From Ectocarpus siliculosus (taxonomy: Eukaryota; Sar; Phaeophyceae; Ectocarpales; Ectocarpaceae): DNA of 64,000 nucleotides. The first letter of the stretch is position 1. Each line of letters opens with the position of its first letter. The stretch lies in the NCBI GenBank assembly GCA_000310025.1, contig FN648136.1, positions 253,513 through 317,512 of the forward strand, written 5' to 3'. Positions 1 to 11,457 of the stretch are shown piece by piece. The position numbers and the translations under genes were made by a program. Under the pieces are notes generated by a model. The model worked only from the letters and a program-made list of their open reading frames with translations, did no database searches and was not told the DNA's origin.

Positions 1-3000
1 GCGTGCTTTCGTGTCGATGAACCTCTTGCTAATTTTCGAAAAGCTTCGTTCAAAGTACGGCGCAGGTTGTTTCTTTGCTCAGACATCACTCGAAACGACA
101 CCAACCGCCGTTTTGACGCAACTCGCTCTCTTATCTCGCGCAGGTCTTGAACGCGTCTGGTTTGCCGGCAACGTTTCCCCGGCAATTCACGTACTTCACC
201 GTGGACATTCGAGACAAGTGAGTCACCTCGAGCGTTGGAAAGGTCAATACAATATGTGGATGATTCGACCGCCGCACGGCGTACCCATCCTCGGAAACAA
301 GTCTTGACTTAAGATGCTAGTGCTAAGTTTGGGCGTACATATCTGCCACGCTGCTGTCTGCACGCACACACACGCACGGGCAACAGCTCTTCGTCTTTGT
401 TTGCCCCTCGGTGTCAGAGCATTCGGGAATATGCGCTGCTTCAGCAGAATCCTTTCGCACCACCTAAACTCAAACTTGCTCTTGCCCCGATGCCCCGATA
501 CACGGCCGCGCTCAACCCAGGGAGAGCTCCAACATCCTGACCGCCATCGGCGCTGTCAACATCTTCGTCGAGGCCGGGATAGAAAAGGGAGGCGTTCTTG
601 TCCACTGTGCCGGCGGACGGTCCCGCTCGGCGGCGTTTGTCGTGGCCTTCATAATGTCAACGCAAGGCTGTTCCTATGACGCCGCCTACGCGCAGGTACG
701 ACGGGCCCGGCCAGTCGCCTCCGTGAACCGCGGCTTCGAGCAGCAGCTAAGGGCGTATGGTGCCGCTCAGTGCGACGTTTTCGCCGCGCACCAGATGATG
801 CTCCGTATCCGAGCGGCGGCACTCTTGGATCGAAGAAATTTGCTCCTCCTGCGAAGGAGCAGTGGCGTCACGCCGTCGGAAACGGTCGGAGATGGCGCGG
901 CGGGAGGGGAGGCAGCAGAGCACACCAGGACATCGCCAACAAGGCCGTCTGCTCAACACCAGCTAGGTGCAACAGGGGCGGCGGCTGCGGCGGGGTCAGT
1001 GTCCACAGCGGGAATACCCCCTACCCCGAGGTCTCCGCGCGGAAGAGGGCGGTCGCCCGCCGGGATAAACCCGGCGATATCGTACCGGCAGCAAAGGAGA
1101 TGGAGCGGGAGCGGGAACGGGAGTGCGGCTGTCACCACTGCGGTGGTAGCGGCAGCTGCAGCAGCGGCAGCGGCAGCAGCGGTGGCGGCGGCGGGGGCGG
1201 CGGGGGCGGGGAAGTCCCGCGAGGAGCAAACGCAGTTTTTACCGAAAGATGTATGTATGTTCTGGAGTATCATTGCTACCGGGAGAGGGGAGGGGGGGGG
1301 TGGGGGAGATAGAATATATGTTGCTGTGTCTGCTTGCATGCTCGCAGTCTTGCCCGATTTTGCCGTGCTATCTGATTGTCGCAAGGCTGCGCTTACGTTT
1401 TTGGACGGGGGCAAAGATGGCGTCGTCCCTGAGATTCACAATGAGACCCGCGCAACTACATAAACTGGAGATGGCTCGGCAGATGAAGGCGATATTTAGG
1501 CGCAGGAGTGGTGCTCTGTTGGAATTGAGATGCGTGGTGAATGGTGGCAGACTGAGTCATCAACGGACCAGGACCTTCCCGAACCCCTCGACCCCCTACG
1601 TCCCTCCCCCGGCTTTCCACCGACTTGGACCTTTGCTGCCTTTGCTGTTTGACGTTCGGACCAACGATGGCTCAGCCACGACCCATAAGATTCCGTTTAT
1701 GCAGGCCGGGGTCTGCGTCTGTTCAAGTCATCCCTCCACTCAAGAGTTTGGAACGTGTCTACGCATGTCGCGGCTGTGGTGCCTTTCTTCTCACCGGCGG
1801 ACATATCATCAAGGTACCTGCCCCAGGTCCTCAATGTTTTCCCTCTTGCTTGCTGCTGGCGCGGACTTCAAACGTGTGTGGGAAGGTGTTTGTGGGGGTA
1901 CGCTGCTCGTAGGTGCGGGCGAATGATCGTGTGTGTAGCGAATCGCTAGTAGGCGGCGCATACGCCCAAATCCCTTGCCGACCAACAACGCATTGTCGTC
2001 TCGTATTCTCCGACCTTGCACAAAATGCAGCCCAACATCGACCTACCAAGTCTGCAGGCTGTCCTCGCTCGCAGCTCCCCGCGGAACCAGGCGGATCAAT
2101 ACGCACCGGATGCCGGTGCTTCGCCCCTCTCCCTGGTTACCTCGAACTCCACGGCAACGATCACGAGCTCCATGGCGGCATCACAACAACAATCTCCACC
2201 CTGCAGCGGGAGTGCCAGCGCCAGCGGTGGTAGCAGCAGCTGCAGCGGTGGCACGGACACAGTAGTCACCCGCGGGCGCGGAGATAGACGGTCACCTAGC
2301 CCGCTGTCGGAGCGGAGGGGCCAGTCTAGGGTGGCGGTAGCGACGACGACGACGGTTTCGGTTTCTTCTGGGTCTCCGACAACGAGGCGATCGGCCGCCG
2401 CTCGACGACCCCCACCACCGTTGCGAGTCATAACCACAGAGCTTGGCCCAGACCGCCCCCCCATGCACAATCGGTGGGTGCCGGAAGGGTTTCTTGCCGG
2501 GGTTCAGGCAACAACGGCGGGAGCAGGTCCTCCGTTGCAGGGGGCAACGGTGACGGTCGGAGGGGGCGGGGCAGGGGGCGGAGGAGGGACTGCAGTAGCC
2601 GAGGCAATACGGTTGCAGTCCCCGTTAGGGTTCACGCCTTCCCCAAGTAGGTTAAGACCTTGGGCGGCGGGGCGGTGCAGCAGTGGGACGGCGACCGGTG
2701 GCGGTGGCGGTGGAGGGTGTGCAGGAGACAGCCGGTGCGGAGATGGCCAGCGAAACAGCCCGGTGTTTGCCTTCGAAAGTGAGGACGATTCGAGCAACGT
2801 CGATCCGTTTGAGCGGGAGGGGGAGGGAACGCTTGCGGAGGCATATCCCGTGGCCGTGGATGCGATTTACACCGCTAGCGGCAGCGGTGGGAGCGGTGTC
2901 ATTAGCGTAGGCAGCGGCGGAGGCGGCATGTCGTACCCAGGTTGGGAAGGTGCGGTGGGAAGCGGGGGAGGGAGCGCGGGGTGCCGGAGATTACGCCGGG

Positions 3001-4937
3001 CGACTGGGACACCTACGAACGCGACCCTCCAGTCCGGAGAGTTTAATTTGATGCTGTCGTCAAAAGTGCCCCTGTCCGCGGGCTCTGGGATGGAGAGCGT
3101 GAGCCCCTTGATGACCCCACGATCCCCCAGGACGCCGGCTTCGTGCGGGAGCACCAGTCCATGCGCGTCGGACGGCTCATTTTCGAATAGCCTAAGCAGG
3201 CCGCAGTCGGCTGAGAAGCGGCAGTTCTTGATGCGGGTGAGGCTCGTTCTTGTTTTCTAGATCTCGGCTAAGGCTCGTAGACGAGCTATCAGTCTCAAAG
3301 GTTTGGGTGCTGGCGTGAGCAATCTTGCGGGAACGGTCGGGATTACATCAAGGTAACGGCACGCTAACTCGGTTCGCACGCATGCACACAGATGAACCAG
3401 ATGGAATCTCGAACACTGGCGACGACCGGGCCGCCTAGCTTCCCGGACACGGAGAGCCAAAATGAACGGCCCACCTCGCGGCCAGGGGGTCGATGGCTAC
3501 ACGTCGATCTGTTGGACTGGATGGGGGATATCATGGTAGCACCGACCGGCCACATCTGCTGTCCGAGCTCGGGATGCGGGTGAGACGCGCGTAAATGCCG
3601 TGAGCGGGCCTGGACAGGGAAAGTACTGCTGTGTACGATTCAGTTTGTCTCGGATGTCTGTTGATAATCATATTCATCAGCGGCAGGCCGTGTGGAGAGA
3701 GAGAGAGCACTATCTTTTCCGCGTGCAAAGCATCGCGTTCCCCAAGCTTATGCTTGATCTTGAGGGGCACACAACAATCTTGTTGTCCGCACTCTCACTT
3801 CGCGTGTCAACCGGTCTACTCGTATCGCGGCAAAGAGTAGGCCGATTGGCGATAGCCGCCCTTTTTCATGTTGTCGTTGCGTATGTGCGTCGCTTGCTTG
3901 CAACCGAGGAAGAGTTGAGCTCGGAAACTGGTCGTGGGAGAAGCCGGAGGCGGCAGGTCTGAAGTCCCCGACGGGTCCGCCATTGATCCGCCTGGACAAG
4001 GCGCTCATCAAAAACACGAGGTGCCGCGTTGGTGTATGCAAGTTGTATGTCAACGTCCAAGTGTTCTCGCTGGTGTGAGGTGTTGGGTGGTTTGTTCAAC
4101 ATCGAGTGTGCTCGGCGAGGTGCGGGGTTTACTATTGCGTCATGATAGACATGATCTTGCTGTTGCAGCGACGGGGACACGCAGTGGAATGACGTTTTCG
4201 TTTCGCATGAAGAGAAGAAGTTTTTACGCCGCGAGAGAAGAAGCGTCCAGGCCTCGCGTTGTAAAGCCGATTAACGGTATAGTTAATGCAGGTCAGTCCC
4301 GTGTTTCGCCGAGCCCCCGTACAGAGTAGCTGGTTTCCTGTCTTTGTTTTACTCCTCTTGCTTGTTTCCTCATCCTTGCAGAAAGCTCTGCTCCTCTCCA
4401 TCTTGATTCATGTCAGCAAGCAGGAGTTCAAGTTTTGTTTGCGGTGTGAGTAGGGACGCGTATCACTACGGTACGATCATCTGTGCCCTCCCACGCGGGT
4501 CTTGCTTTCAAAAACTCCAATCAGATACGCCGAATCTCACCGACAGAGTTGAAGCAAGTTTCACCTTCAATTTGGAGAAAGTGACGCCTTACGGAGAACG
4601 CTCCGCGACCAGTACTTGTAATTACTCTATCAAGATCGTCGGCGGACAAAAAGAACGCCGCCTATCACAACCCCACCCATCCCTTCCCACCCTGCTTTCC
4701 CCCCGTACCCTCAGCTACATGCGGTCGCAGCTAGACAGCAGTCGGTCGAGTCTGAGCCGAGACAACACGCCCAAAAGCTCCCCGTGTGCCAGTGCAAACA
4801 GTCCAAGCAAGGGCTCTCCTGGAAGTGCTTTGCCGGAGTCGGATTTGAGGCGGTCATCTGGTATTTTAGAGAGTAGGTTGGCTGGGCTGTCGGCATCGCC
4901 GCAGCTCACACAGCCCGCGCGAGGTTCTCCCGGGTAG
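1..4937 (+). CDS. DUSP12-like dual-specificity phosphatase (5' partial)
   Basis: Dual-specificity protein phosphatase, predicted to dephosphorylate Ser/Thr and Tyr. The 5' end lies outside the window. Exons that splice in phase: 144-217, 521-1250, 1676-1813, 2031-3236, 3392-3579 and 3913-about 4033. A final exon ending at 4937 is likely but its junction is unresolved. Exon 144-217 reads VLNASGLPATFPRQF and VDIRD, the start of the catalytic fold. The active site HCAGGRSRS (603-629) is the intact C-x5-R signature. Exon 1676-1813 has RLCRPGSASVQVIPPL followed by YACRGCG, the first Cys-rich segment of the DUSP12 C-terminus. Exons 3392-3579 and 3913 onward give LLDWMGDIMVAPTG, CCPSSGCG and LGNWSWE, the second segment. 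Between them, 2031-3236 encodes about 402 residues rich in Gly, Ser, Thr and Pro. A poly-Ala run lies near 1130-1210. Family assignment is firm; the 3' end is not. Confidence 0.8.
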
Positions 4938-5820
4938 AGCATAACCAGTATCTCGCTTCCCCGGTGTTTGTTCCATGTATGCTGTCTCATGCCGAAGTTT
5001 ACTTTTGCCAGATTTTGTGTCTTCTTTGTTTCAAAGTGTTTTAAGTGTTTAAGTGCTGTTTTCGCCTAGAGGAGGCAACTCAGCTGTGAATTGAGCCGGG
5101 AATGCTGGACCGCTGGTGTTTCGGAGGGGGTTGGATGGGTGGGGGGCATTGTAAGGGTGCAACTGGTGGCAATATGTCACCTTGCAATTTGTGAATTTGT
5201 CGGTGTATTTTCAGCCCAACAGGGTCGTGTGTTATTTATATGAATATTTACAAGACGCATATTTAACCCTTGAATTGAAAACGTGTTGATTGCCTGCCGG
5301 ACTTGCAAAAGAATTATGAAGAGGTATGTGGGGTGGCATGGGTGTTGGTTTGCCCCGCTTTAGTCATCCAATTGTGGGACAAGAGCATCATGCCAACCAA
5401 AATGTTTTTTCAATTTGAGGAGGATCCAAGTGCGGCGTCTTGAGCACAGGGTTTCTTTTGTCACTACCCGCGCACCTCCGACTAAATGGTTCTATGAGAG
5501 GCGAATTTCCCAAGGGCGAACTTATTCCCTCCGCACATAAAACTATATTAACGTACACACGAAACCATGAAATAAATGTCTGTAACACCAACCACAAGAG
5601 ATGCTTCGCCACACTCATACATAGCTCGACTCTGTTGGACGTTCCTTGTGCAGGTTCATTGGCATACACTTGAATGTAGGGCATGAGCCCCATGCGTGTT
5701 TCGGTGTAGCGACAGCATCAATCGGTCTATCCGTAACGTATTTTAGTCCAAGATCGCTTCTTCCTGAGTGCGAGGAGGATGGCTCGACCCGATCTGATCA
5801 TTCTCTCTCTCTCTCTCTCT

Positions 5821-5912
<92 letters not shown>

Positions 5913-6515
5913 CACACTCGTCGGTTTTCTAAAGACCTCCTTTCTACAGAGTGTCGGGCTCGAGTCCTTCGACTCTCCCAACTACCTTTCTTGGCTATGT
6001 AAGCACCACTTCAAAACATCCTTGGCTCTGCAAAACAAGTGCTTTGTGAGCCTCTGCAAAGTGTCAACGGACAGTCGCCACTTACAATATTCCACAAGGT
6101 GACGAACCAAGTTCAAACATGGACACTTGAGCCGCGCCATGTGCCCACAGGCATAGGTTTGCTGGCTGCCGCCGGGTACCCAGTGCTCCCGTCACTGCTG
6201 CTCCAGATAGGCGAACGTATTTACGTTGCTCTTTATTACCCCCTGTATCTGTATTTACTGTACGGTACGGTTCCCGGCGCCGCACCCCGGGTTTATCTCC
6301 AGTTCACACACAGGCAACGACCACACTTACCGGGAGGCAGATACCGTAGATGGCGATGCTGTTGGAAGCACGACGACAAAGAGGCGAATAGCACACGTCT
6401 GGGCAAAGGTCGAGCCACCGCCATCAACCATACACCAGATCCAATCAAGGTACCCTGCTCTATGAACACGTGCCGACGTGAGCGAACTAGACACGATGAT
6501 GTCGAATCGATATCT
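4938..6515. other. intergenic, convergent 3' ends
   Basis: No coding region recognised. It lies between the end of the DUSP gene (+) and the end of the LPA1-like gene (-), so it should hold both 3' untranslated regions. It contains the long CT microsatellite at 5802-5909. The Ser/Leu and Glu/Arg ORFs over that repeat are artefacts. Confidence 0.6.
5802..5909. repeat. (CT)n microsatellite
   Basis: About 108 bases of almost pure CT dinucleotide, with one GTGT interruption near 5821. It lies between two convergent genes. Confidence 0.97.
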
Positions 6516-9500
6516 TTACTTCTTGCCTTTTTTCTTGTCCGGAGGCGGGTCGACATCGTCTCTAATAATGTTCCACATGGGGATGCCCACCCCCCGCCTC
6601 AGCACCTTCCCCTTCTTGCTCACTAGCAACACAATCCCGTCCTTCCCCGAGGACTTTGCCACGACGCCTTGTCTCTCTGCAGCCTCGAACTCCTCTTCCA
6701 TGAGTGCGCGCCATCCATCTTCCTGTATGCGCGCGCCACCAGGAGCGGAAGGGCACGCATCAGGCAGGAATCGTGTTCATCACGAGGCGAGGGTCTCCGC
6801 AACGAGCTGCGCGAACTCAAACTCGTCCTTCCAAGCATCATTCCATACTAGGCATTCCAGTCCGCGCAGGGGTGTCGATATCGAATGAAGAATTCAGGCT
6901 GAGCCTGACACCTTGAGAGAATCGAGATCGAATATCGAGCCTCTACCTCAAAAGAAACGGTGAACCGGCGGGTTGTCGGAGTAGACAACAGTTGCTCACT
7001 GTGTACACGACAGCGGAGAATTATTGCCTGCTAGCGAGACTGCTTCGGCAGCAGAGCAACGCGCACAGGGGGGATGGAGATGGCATGGATACGTGCCATT
7101 CGTCCCAAGCAACACTGCGGCCAGTTACCGTTGTCCTCTGCTCAGATCCGCAGCAAACTGATTCCTTACGAACACTCACGTCGACAGGAGCGGCCACGTA
7201 ACCTTGCTCCTCGTAAGACAGCGAAGTTCCGAAACCCTTCGCCAGCCCTTTGGCCCCCTTGCCATCGTTAGCCACTTCCATCTCGACCGGCACCACCAAC
7301 AGGTTGAGGCTGGGGAAAATCTGGTTCTTGGCGAGCATCGCGGCCACGATGCTGTCGCGGACGAACTCTTTTCCTCCGGCTAACACGCAAAATGCTTGCT
7401 TCGCCTCGTCCATGAGAACGCCCACTGGCGCCTGTTGGTGTATGCATGTGTTTCAGTTACATCGAGGAGTAGATATGGAACAACTGAGAGTGGCCGTGAC
7501 AGCGCTATTGAAGACGGGGAGGTTGACTAAAAAAATTGAAAAAAATTGTCTGGACATTAAAAGGGGTATCCCCGATTGATCACGCCTCGAAAGCAAGAAG
7601 ACAAGACAAATAGTCTGGTCTGTGATCCTCTGTCCCACATCGCCTCGCTCGCGCGTTCGACCGGGTTTTAGATGCACACCCCATCCACAATGAAGTACTG
7701 GCCCGTATCGCAGGCTCATACATCAATCAGGCCTTGGAGGGCCTGGCAGCCTGGCTCGTCCAATACCTACCCCCAGATATGTATACACGAACTCGCGCAC
7801 CTCTTTCGCTCCTTCGAGTTCAGCACCACTTCCGCTACCAGGAACCTTGACACTAAGGGCCCGCAGCTGTTTCACTCTGTCGGCGTTGACGTCACCGGTT
7901 ATCTTGGTGGCCTTTAGTTTCTGCCGCTTCTCCCGGTTGGCCGCTTCCACTTGCTCCAGGTCTTCCTGCTGTGACCTGCCTCCAAAAGCGGCCGTCCCGC
8001 AAATGCCCATGCATGCATGCGTAAGCAAGCTTATCAGTGCTTCCAGGCCAACTGACTGATGACCGGCTAGAGTAGAACATCGACTCACAAACCCGAACAT
8101 TGACGCCCAATACACAATTGTACCAAATATGTGAAGGGCTTCATTTCTGGGTGAGGTTACGCCGGGCTATCCCATGGTGTGGCAGCAGCTCTGCCCCCTT
8201 CCAACGGCGAACTCTACCAAACCTACTGGAGGAACCGCGAATGAGTTGGTCTCCACTCTCTCTTCTTCTGCACGGTAAATATTTGCTATTCCGGAGTTGT
8301 CATTTTCTGGGTTCTTGGTGGTTGCTGAGTACTCCAGTAGGCTATCATACATGCCAACCACCCGTCATGAAACCGACCCAAACGTAGAATAGACGCGAAC
8401 TATACGTACGGCATCTACCGTTACGACGGCCTTCAACAGTAGATGCCAAGTATCAAGCGACGAGGAAAGACACGTCTCACGTTTCGAAATTGTAGCAGAA
8501 TGCAGCCGCGGCCATAACCCCGAAGTCCACCAGGAGGTTGATCAGCACCTTCTGAAGCTCCAGGGCTCCCGGCTGGTCAGAGAGTGCTGGAAGGAAGGAA
8601 AATATTGAAATACAGTTAGCTCGAATCCCCAGTCACGACCAAAAGAGCAGGATGGTGGGTAGATGAAATCTGAGTGGTCAGAGGCTACCGCTAAGGCACG
8701 GCCGGACTACGAAACAAGTGTACAGGACAATATAACCCGTACGAAGTTTTGTTCGGCTAATACACTGCGGCTTTCAACAGTAAGCAAGAACTTTGCAGCG
8801 GCACCACCAACAACGGCACATAGCCGAAATAAATGACACAAAGTTTTGACAGCTTTGGCCTTCCACCATTGACTCTGCTCGAGCAGCGCAATAAATATCC
8901 AGGGATGGTCAATAGCAGTTCACCCCCTTGTCTAGCCTATCACACATCGACTCACTTGCGGCCAGTTGGGTGAGCGAAGTTATTCCGCCGATCAGAGCAG
9001 ACAGACCAAAAGCCCCGTAGATGAAGATCCGAAACTGTTTTATAGGGATGAGAAAACATCAGCGCGTAGCCGCCGTGCGAGCGAATCAGGATACACCGCA
9101 CAAATTAATGGCTGTAAACTAATTTACACAAGAAGGTAGGGACTAGCTTAGACGCGCAGCACCTCCAAAAACACGATAGCAAGAGGATCACCACATCAGT
9201 AAGCGCCAAGGTGAGGGGATAATTTTTTGTGCGAACGCTGATGGCCTGATGGTGTAAGTGGGCAGAGCAGTGCGGAACAGAAGGGGCAGCGGAGAACAGA
9301 GCGAATCATGCAAACAAGTCCACAGGGAAATGCGGAACGGAGAGGTACAGAAGCAACATGTTTTCACATGCTTAGCCTGTTGCGTGAGACCAAGTGGCAC
9401 CAGTGAGCGCGAACCTCTTGGTGTCATCTAAAAGCTTTAGATACCGCGTGGGCAGCGGAACAGTATTACACCCCAACCACGCTGATCCAACCTCGCTGTA

Positions 9501-11204
9501 GCGTGGTTGGGTTTTGCAGCCTTGCCAAGACGGGGAGATCGGCGGATGAGTGGCCTTCGCCGCAGACCCGGGAAAGATTGGCCGAGACGACGGCAGCACT
9601 TACCGTGCGGAACGGAGTTTTTGTCTCCGCCTTGAGCTTGTCAATGTTAAACGCCGGCGTCGCTATCTCATCGTCTTCTTCATCTGCCTGCGAATCCGCA
9701 TCTCCCTTCTCCGTGGCAGCAGCGACGCTGTTTTGGAGAGAGAGGGAATGGATCATGGGAGGATTCACTGAGCTTTCTGAATACCATACGCAGGGCTGTG
9801 ATCGGTGTTGCCCACATCGCTTGAAAGTACCCACAGCAAAACTGGGTTTAGGGGACTCGTGTCAAACTGTGATACGGTCGAATTGCTGAGACATTGATTG
9901 ATGTGGCTCTGTTGCGCGTTTAGGCTGGGAAGGCTCGATACATGAAGATAGGGGGTGGAATCCTGGAGGAATAGCTGTGTCGCCAAACCGCCTTCTTCAG
10001 GGTCTAGCCCCCCAGAGGCCCACGACGTACGAAGTAGAGTACATCAGCATTACCATCAAACAAACCGCGCCAAGCCTCGGTTGAGAGGAGGGGGGGGGGG
10101 GGGGGGGTACTCATGGTCGTCCATGCCGTAGTCGTTAGACCATTGACCTCGCATCCCTACAAAGCCGGGACGGAGGACGCCGGGTTCTCACCGGACCAGG
10201 CTCGGGTCCATTTTCGCGGTAACAACACGGTGGGGATTTTCACTGACATATAAATCCAGCAAGAAAGCATCCTCCATATAACCTCAGTCTCCGAACGACC
10301 TGCGAATAGCTAGAAAAACCCAGATCTTTTCCTACCGTGCATTCGTGTGCCCTGTGCCCCCTCCCCTCAACATAGTGTTCGGTGGTTTTCCGTGAGAGAT
10401 TGTACTTGTATGTAGATAGACGTGGAAGGCTGGGTCCCCACAGCAGTACCCATCCGATACGAACCCCGAGCTTTTCTTGAAAGAATCGGTTTCAGGACAG
10501 GTGGATACTATCCTTGATATCCATAACAATACACTTGCAGGGAGGACACAGCAGTCACAAAGATGTGCACCTGCCTCTGGCGCGGCCGAGCAACAACGCA
10601 GCAACACCATGTCCACCATCATCGCGTATTTTGTCCAAAAAAAAATGAACAACTTGGAACAACACGTGTTCTTGTTCCCATAGACCTCTTGTCTCACATG
10701 ATTGCAACCCTCCTGTGCATGGCCAGTCCGTATATTATTCGATATGGCAGCAGTGTGTGATACGCAGAACGGTTGTAGTATTTGTGTGTTGCGCGCAACA
10801 AACTATTGCATTTGATCTTCATGTGTAATGTGTTGGCTGTGGACACTTGAAGTCGATGTATGTTTGGAACCAGGTCGGATTTCCAGACGCGAACAATTCC
10901 TCCTCTTCCCTGTCGCGCACCTCTCGATGAGCTCGAGACGGCCAGCCTTTCCCTTTCCTTTCTTCTTCCCTTTGGCCATCATCAGGGGACCGGCAGAGCT
11001 TGCACGACAATGAAGGTTGGCTTGGCGGCTGGAAACATTACATGAAGGGCTTATTCCGCCGCTCCCATGTGAGAAAGATGCTCGGTTGATAGAAGAAGCA
11101 GTCCTGGGTGTGCGTGCAATACCCCCGAAGAACGCGGGTACGAAGGAAACGCACCCATGAGTTACCAGCCCCAGTATCAGCGCGGTCGATCTCCAACGAA
11201 CCAT
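6516..11204 (-). CDS. LPA1: plastid LPA1/REP27-like DUF3493 protein
   Basis: Predicted thylakoid factor for photosystem II assembly or repair, as known for LPA1 (Arabidopsis) and REP27 (Chlamydomonas). Exons on the minus strand, in order: 11204-10921, 9727-9604, 9034-8956, 8586-8481, 7975-7771, 7431-7180, then a C-terminal part ending at 6516. All phases close as far as 7180. The N-terminus has a hydrophobic signal followed by CVSFVPAFF, a heterokont plastid presequence. A Lys/Gly-rich stretch follows. The DUF3493-like core is TKTPFRT/FRIFIYGAFGLSALIGG with two hydrophobic segments (exons at 9034 and 8586). The C-terminal half includes YEEQGYVAAPVDV, WNDAWKDEFEFAQL and KGKVLRRGVGIPMWN, and ends in a Lys-rich tail. 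The joins between 7180, the exon near 6780-6862 and the last exon (about 6516-6746) do not keep frame; see findings. The family call rests on remembered similarity. Confidence 0.65.
10084..10206 (-). repeat. repeat R1, 3' fragment, in LPA1-like intron 1
   Basis: The reverse complement matches the 3' end of the dispersed repeat at 52457-52990 and 57067-57671: GAGCCTGGTCCGGTGAGAAC, a shared core including GGGATGCGAGGTCAATGG, then GAGTAC and a C homopolymer (seen here as a G run near 10089). Only the last roughly 120 bases are present. Confidence 0.8.
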
Positions 11205-11457
11205 GCTGTATGTGTGTATTGGTCCGATCGTTGTACTGCAAGCAACGAGATCGGGAAACACGACGGGGGGGCTCCGTGATTGCAACCGAAGGGGATTGGC
11301 CCATGTGGTCCGGAGAGAGCATACACATCCGCTCATCGCTCCAGCACACACACACCCAACGCAACCGGTGGAGAGCCAAGGAGCGTGGAGAGACCAAGTG
11401 CGCGAGAGAATTGGAGAGTTGTCTGGACACTGACTGCTACAGCTCAGCTCTTGCCAG
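11205..11457. promoter_or_regulatory. shared promoter region of a divergent pair
   Basis: Only 253 bases separate the start codon of the LPA1-like gene (minus, 11204) from that of the HYOU1 homologue (plus, 11458). Both promoters and 5' leaders must fit here. I see no TATA box I would defend. The call rests on gene layout only. Confidence 0.45.

Noticed and set aside
953-1414. Minus-strand Ala/Pro-rich ORFs over the DUSP gene
   Set aside because: Shadow of the poly-Ala and Gly-rich coding sequence on the plus strand, where the exons splice in phase.
5727-6002. ORFs coding for long Ser/Leu or Glu/Arg runs on both strands
   Set aside because: They are translations of the CT microsatellite and have no coding flank.
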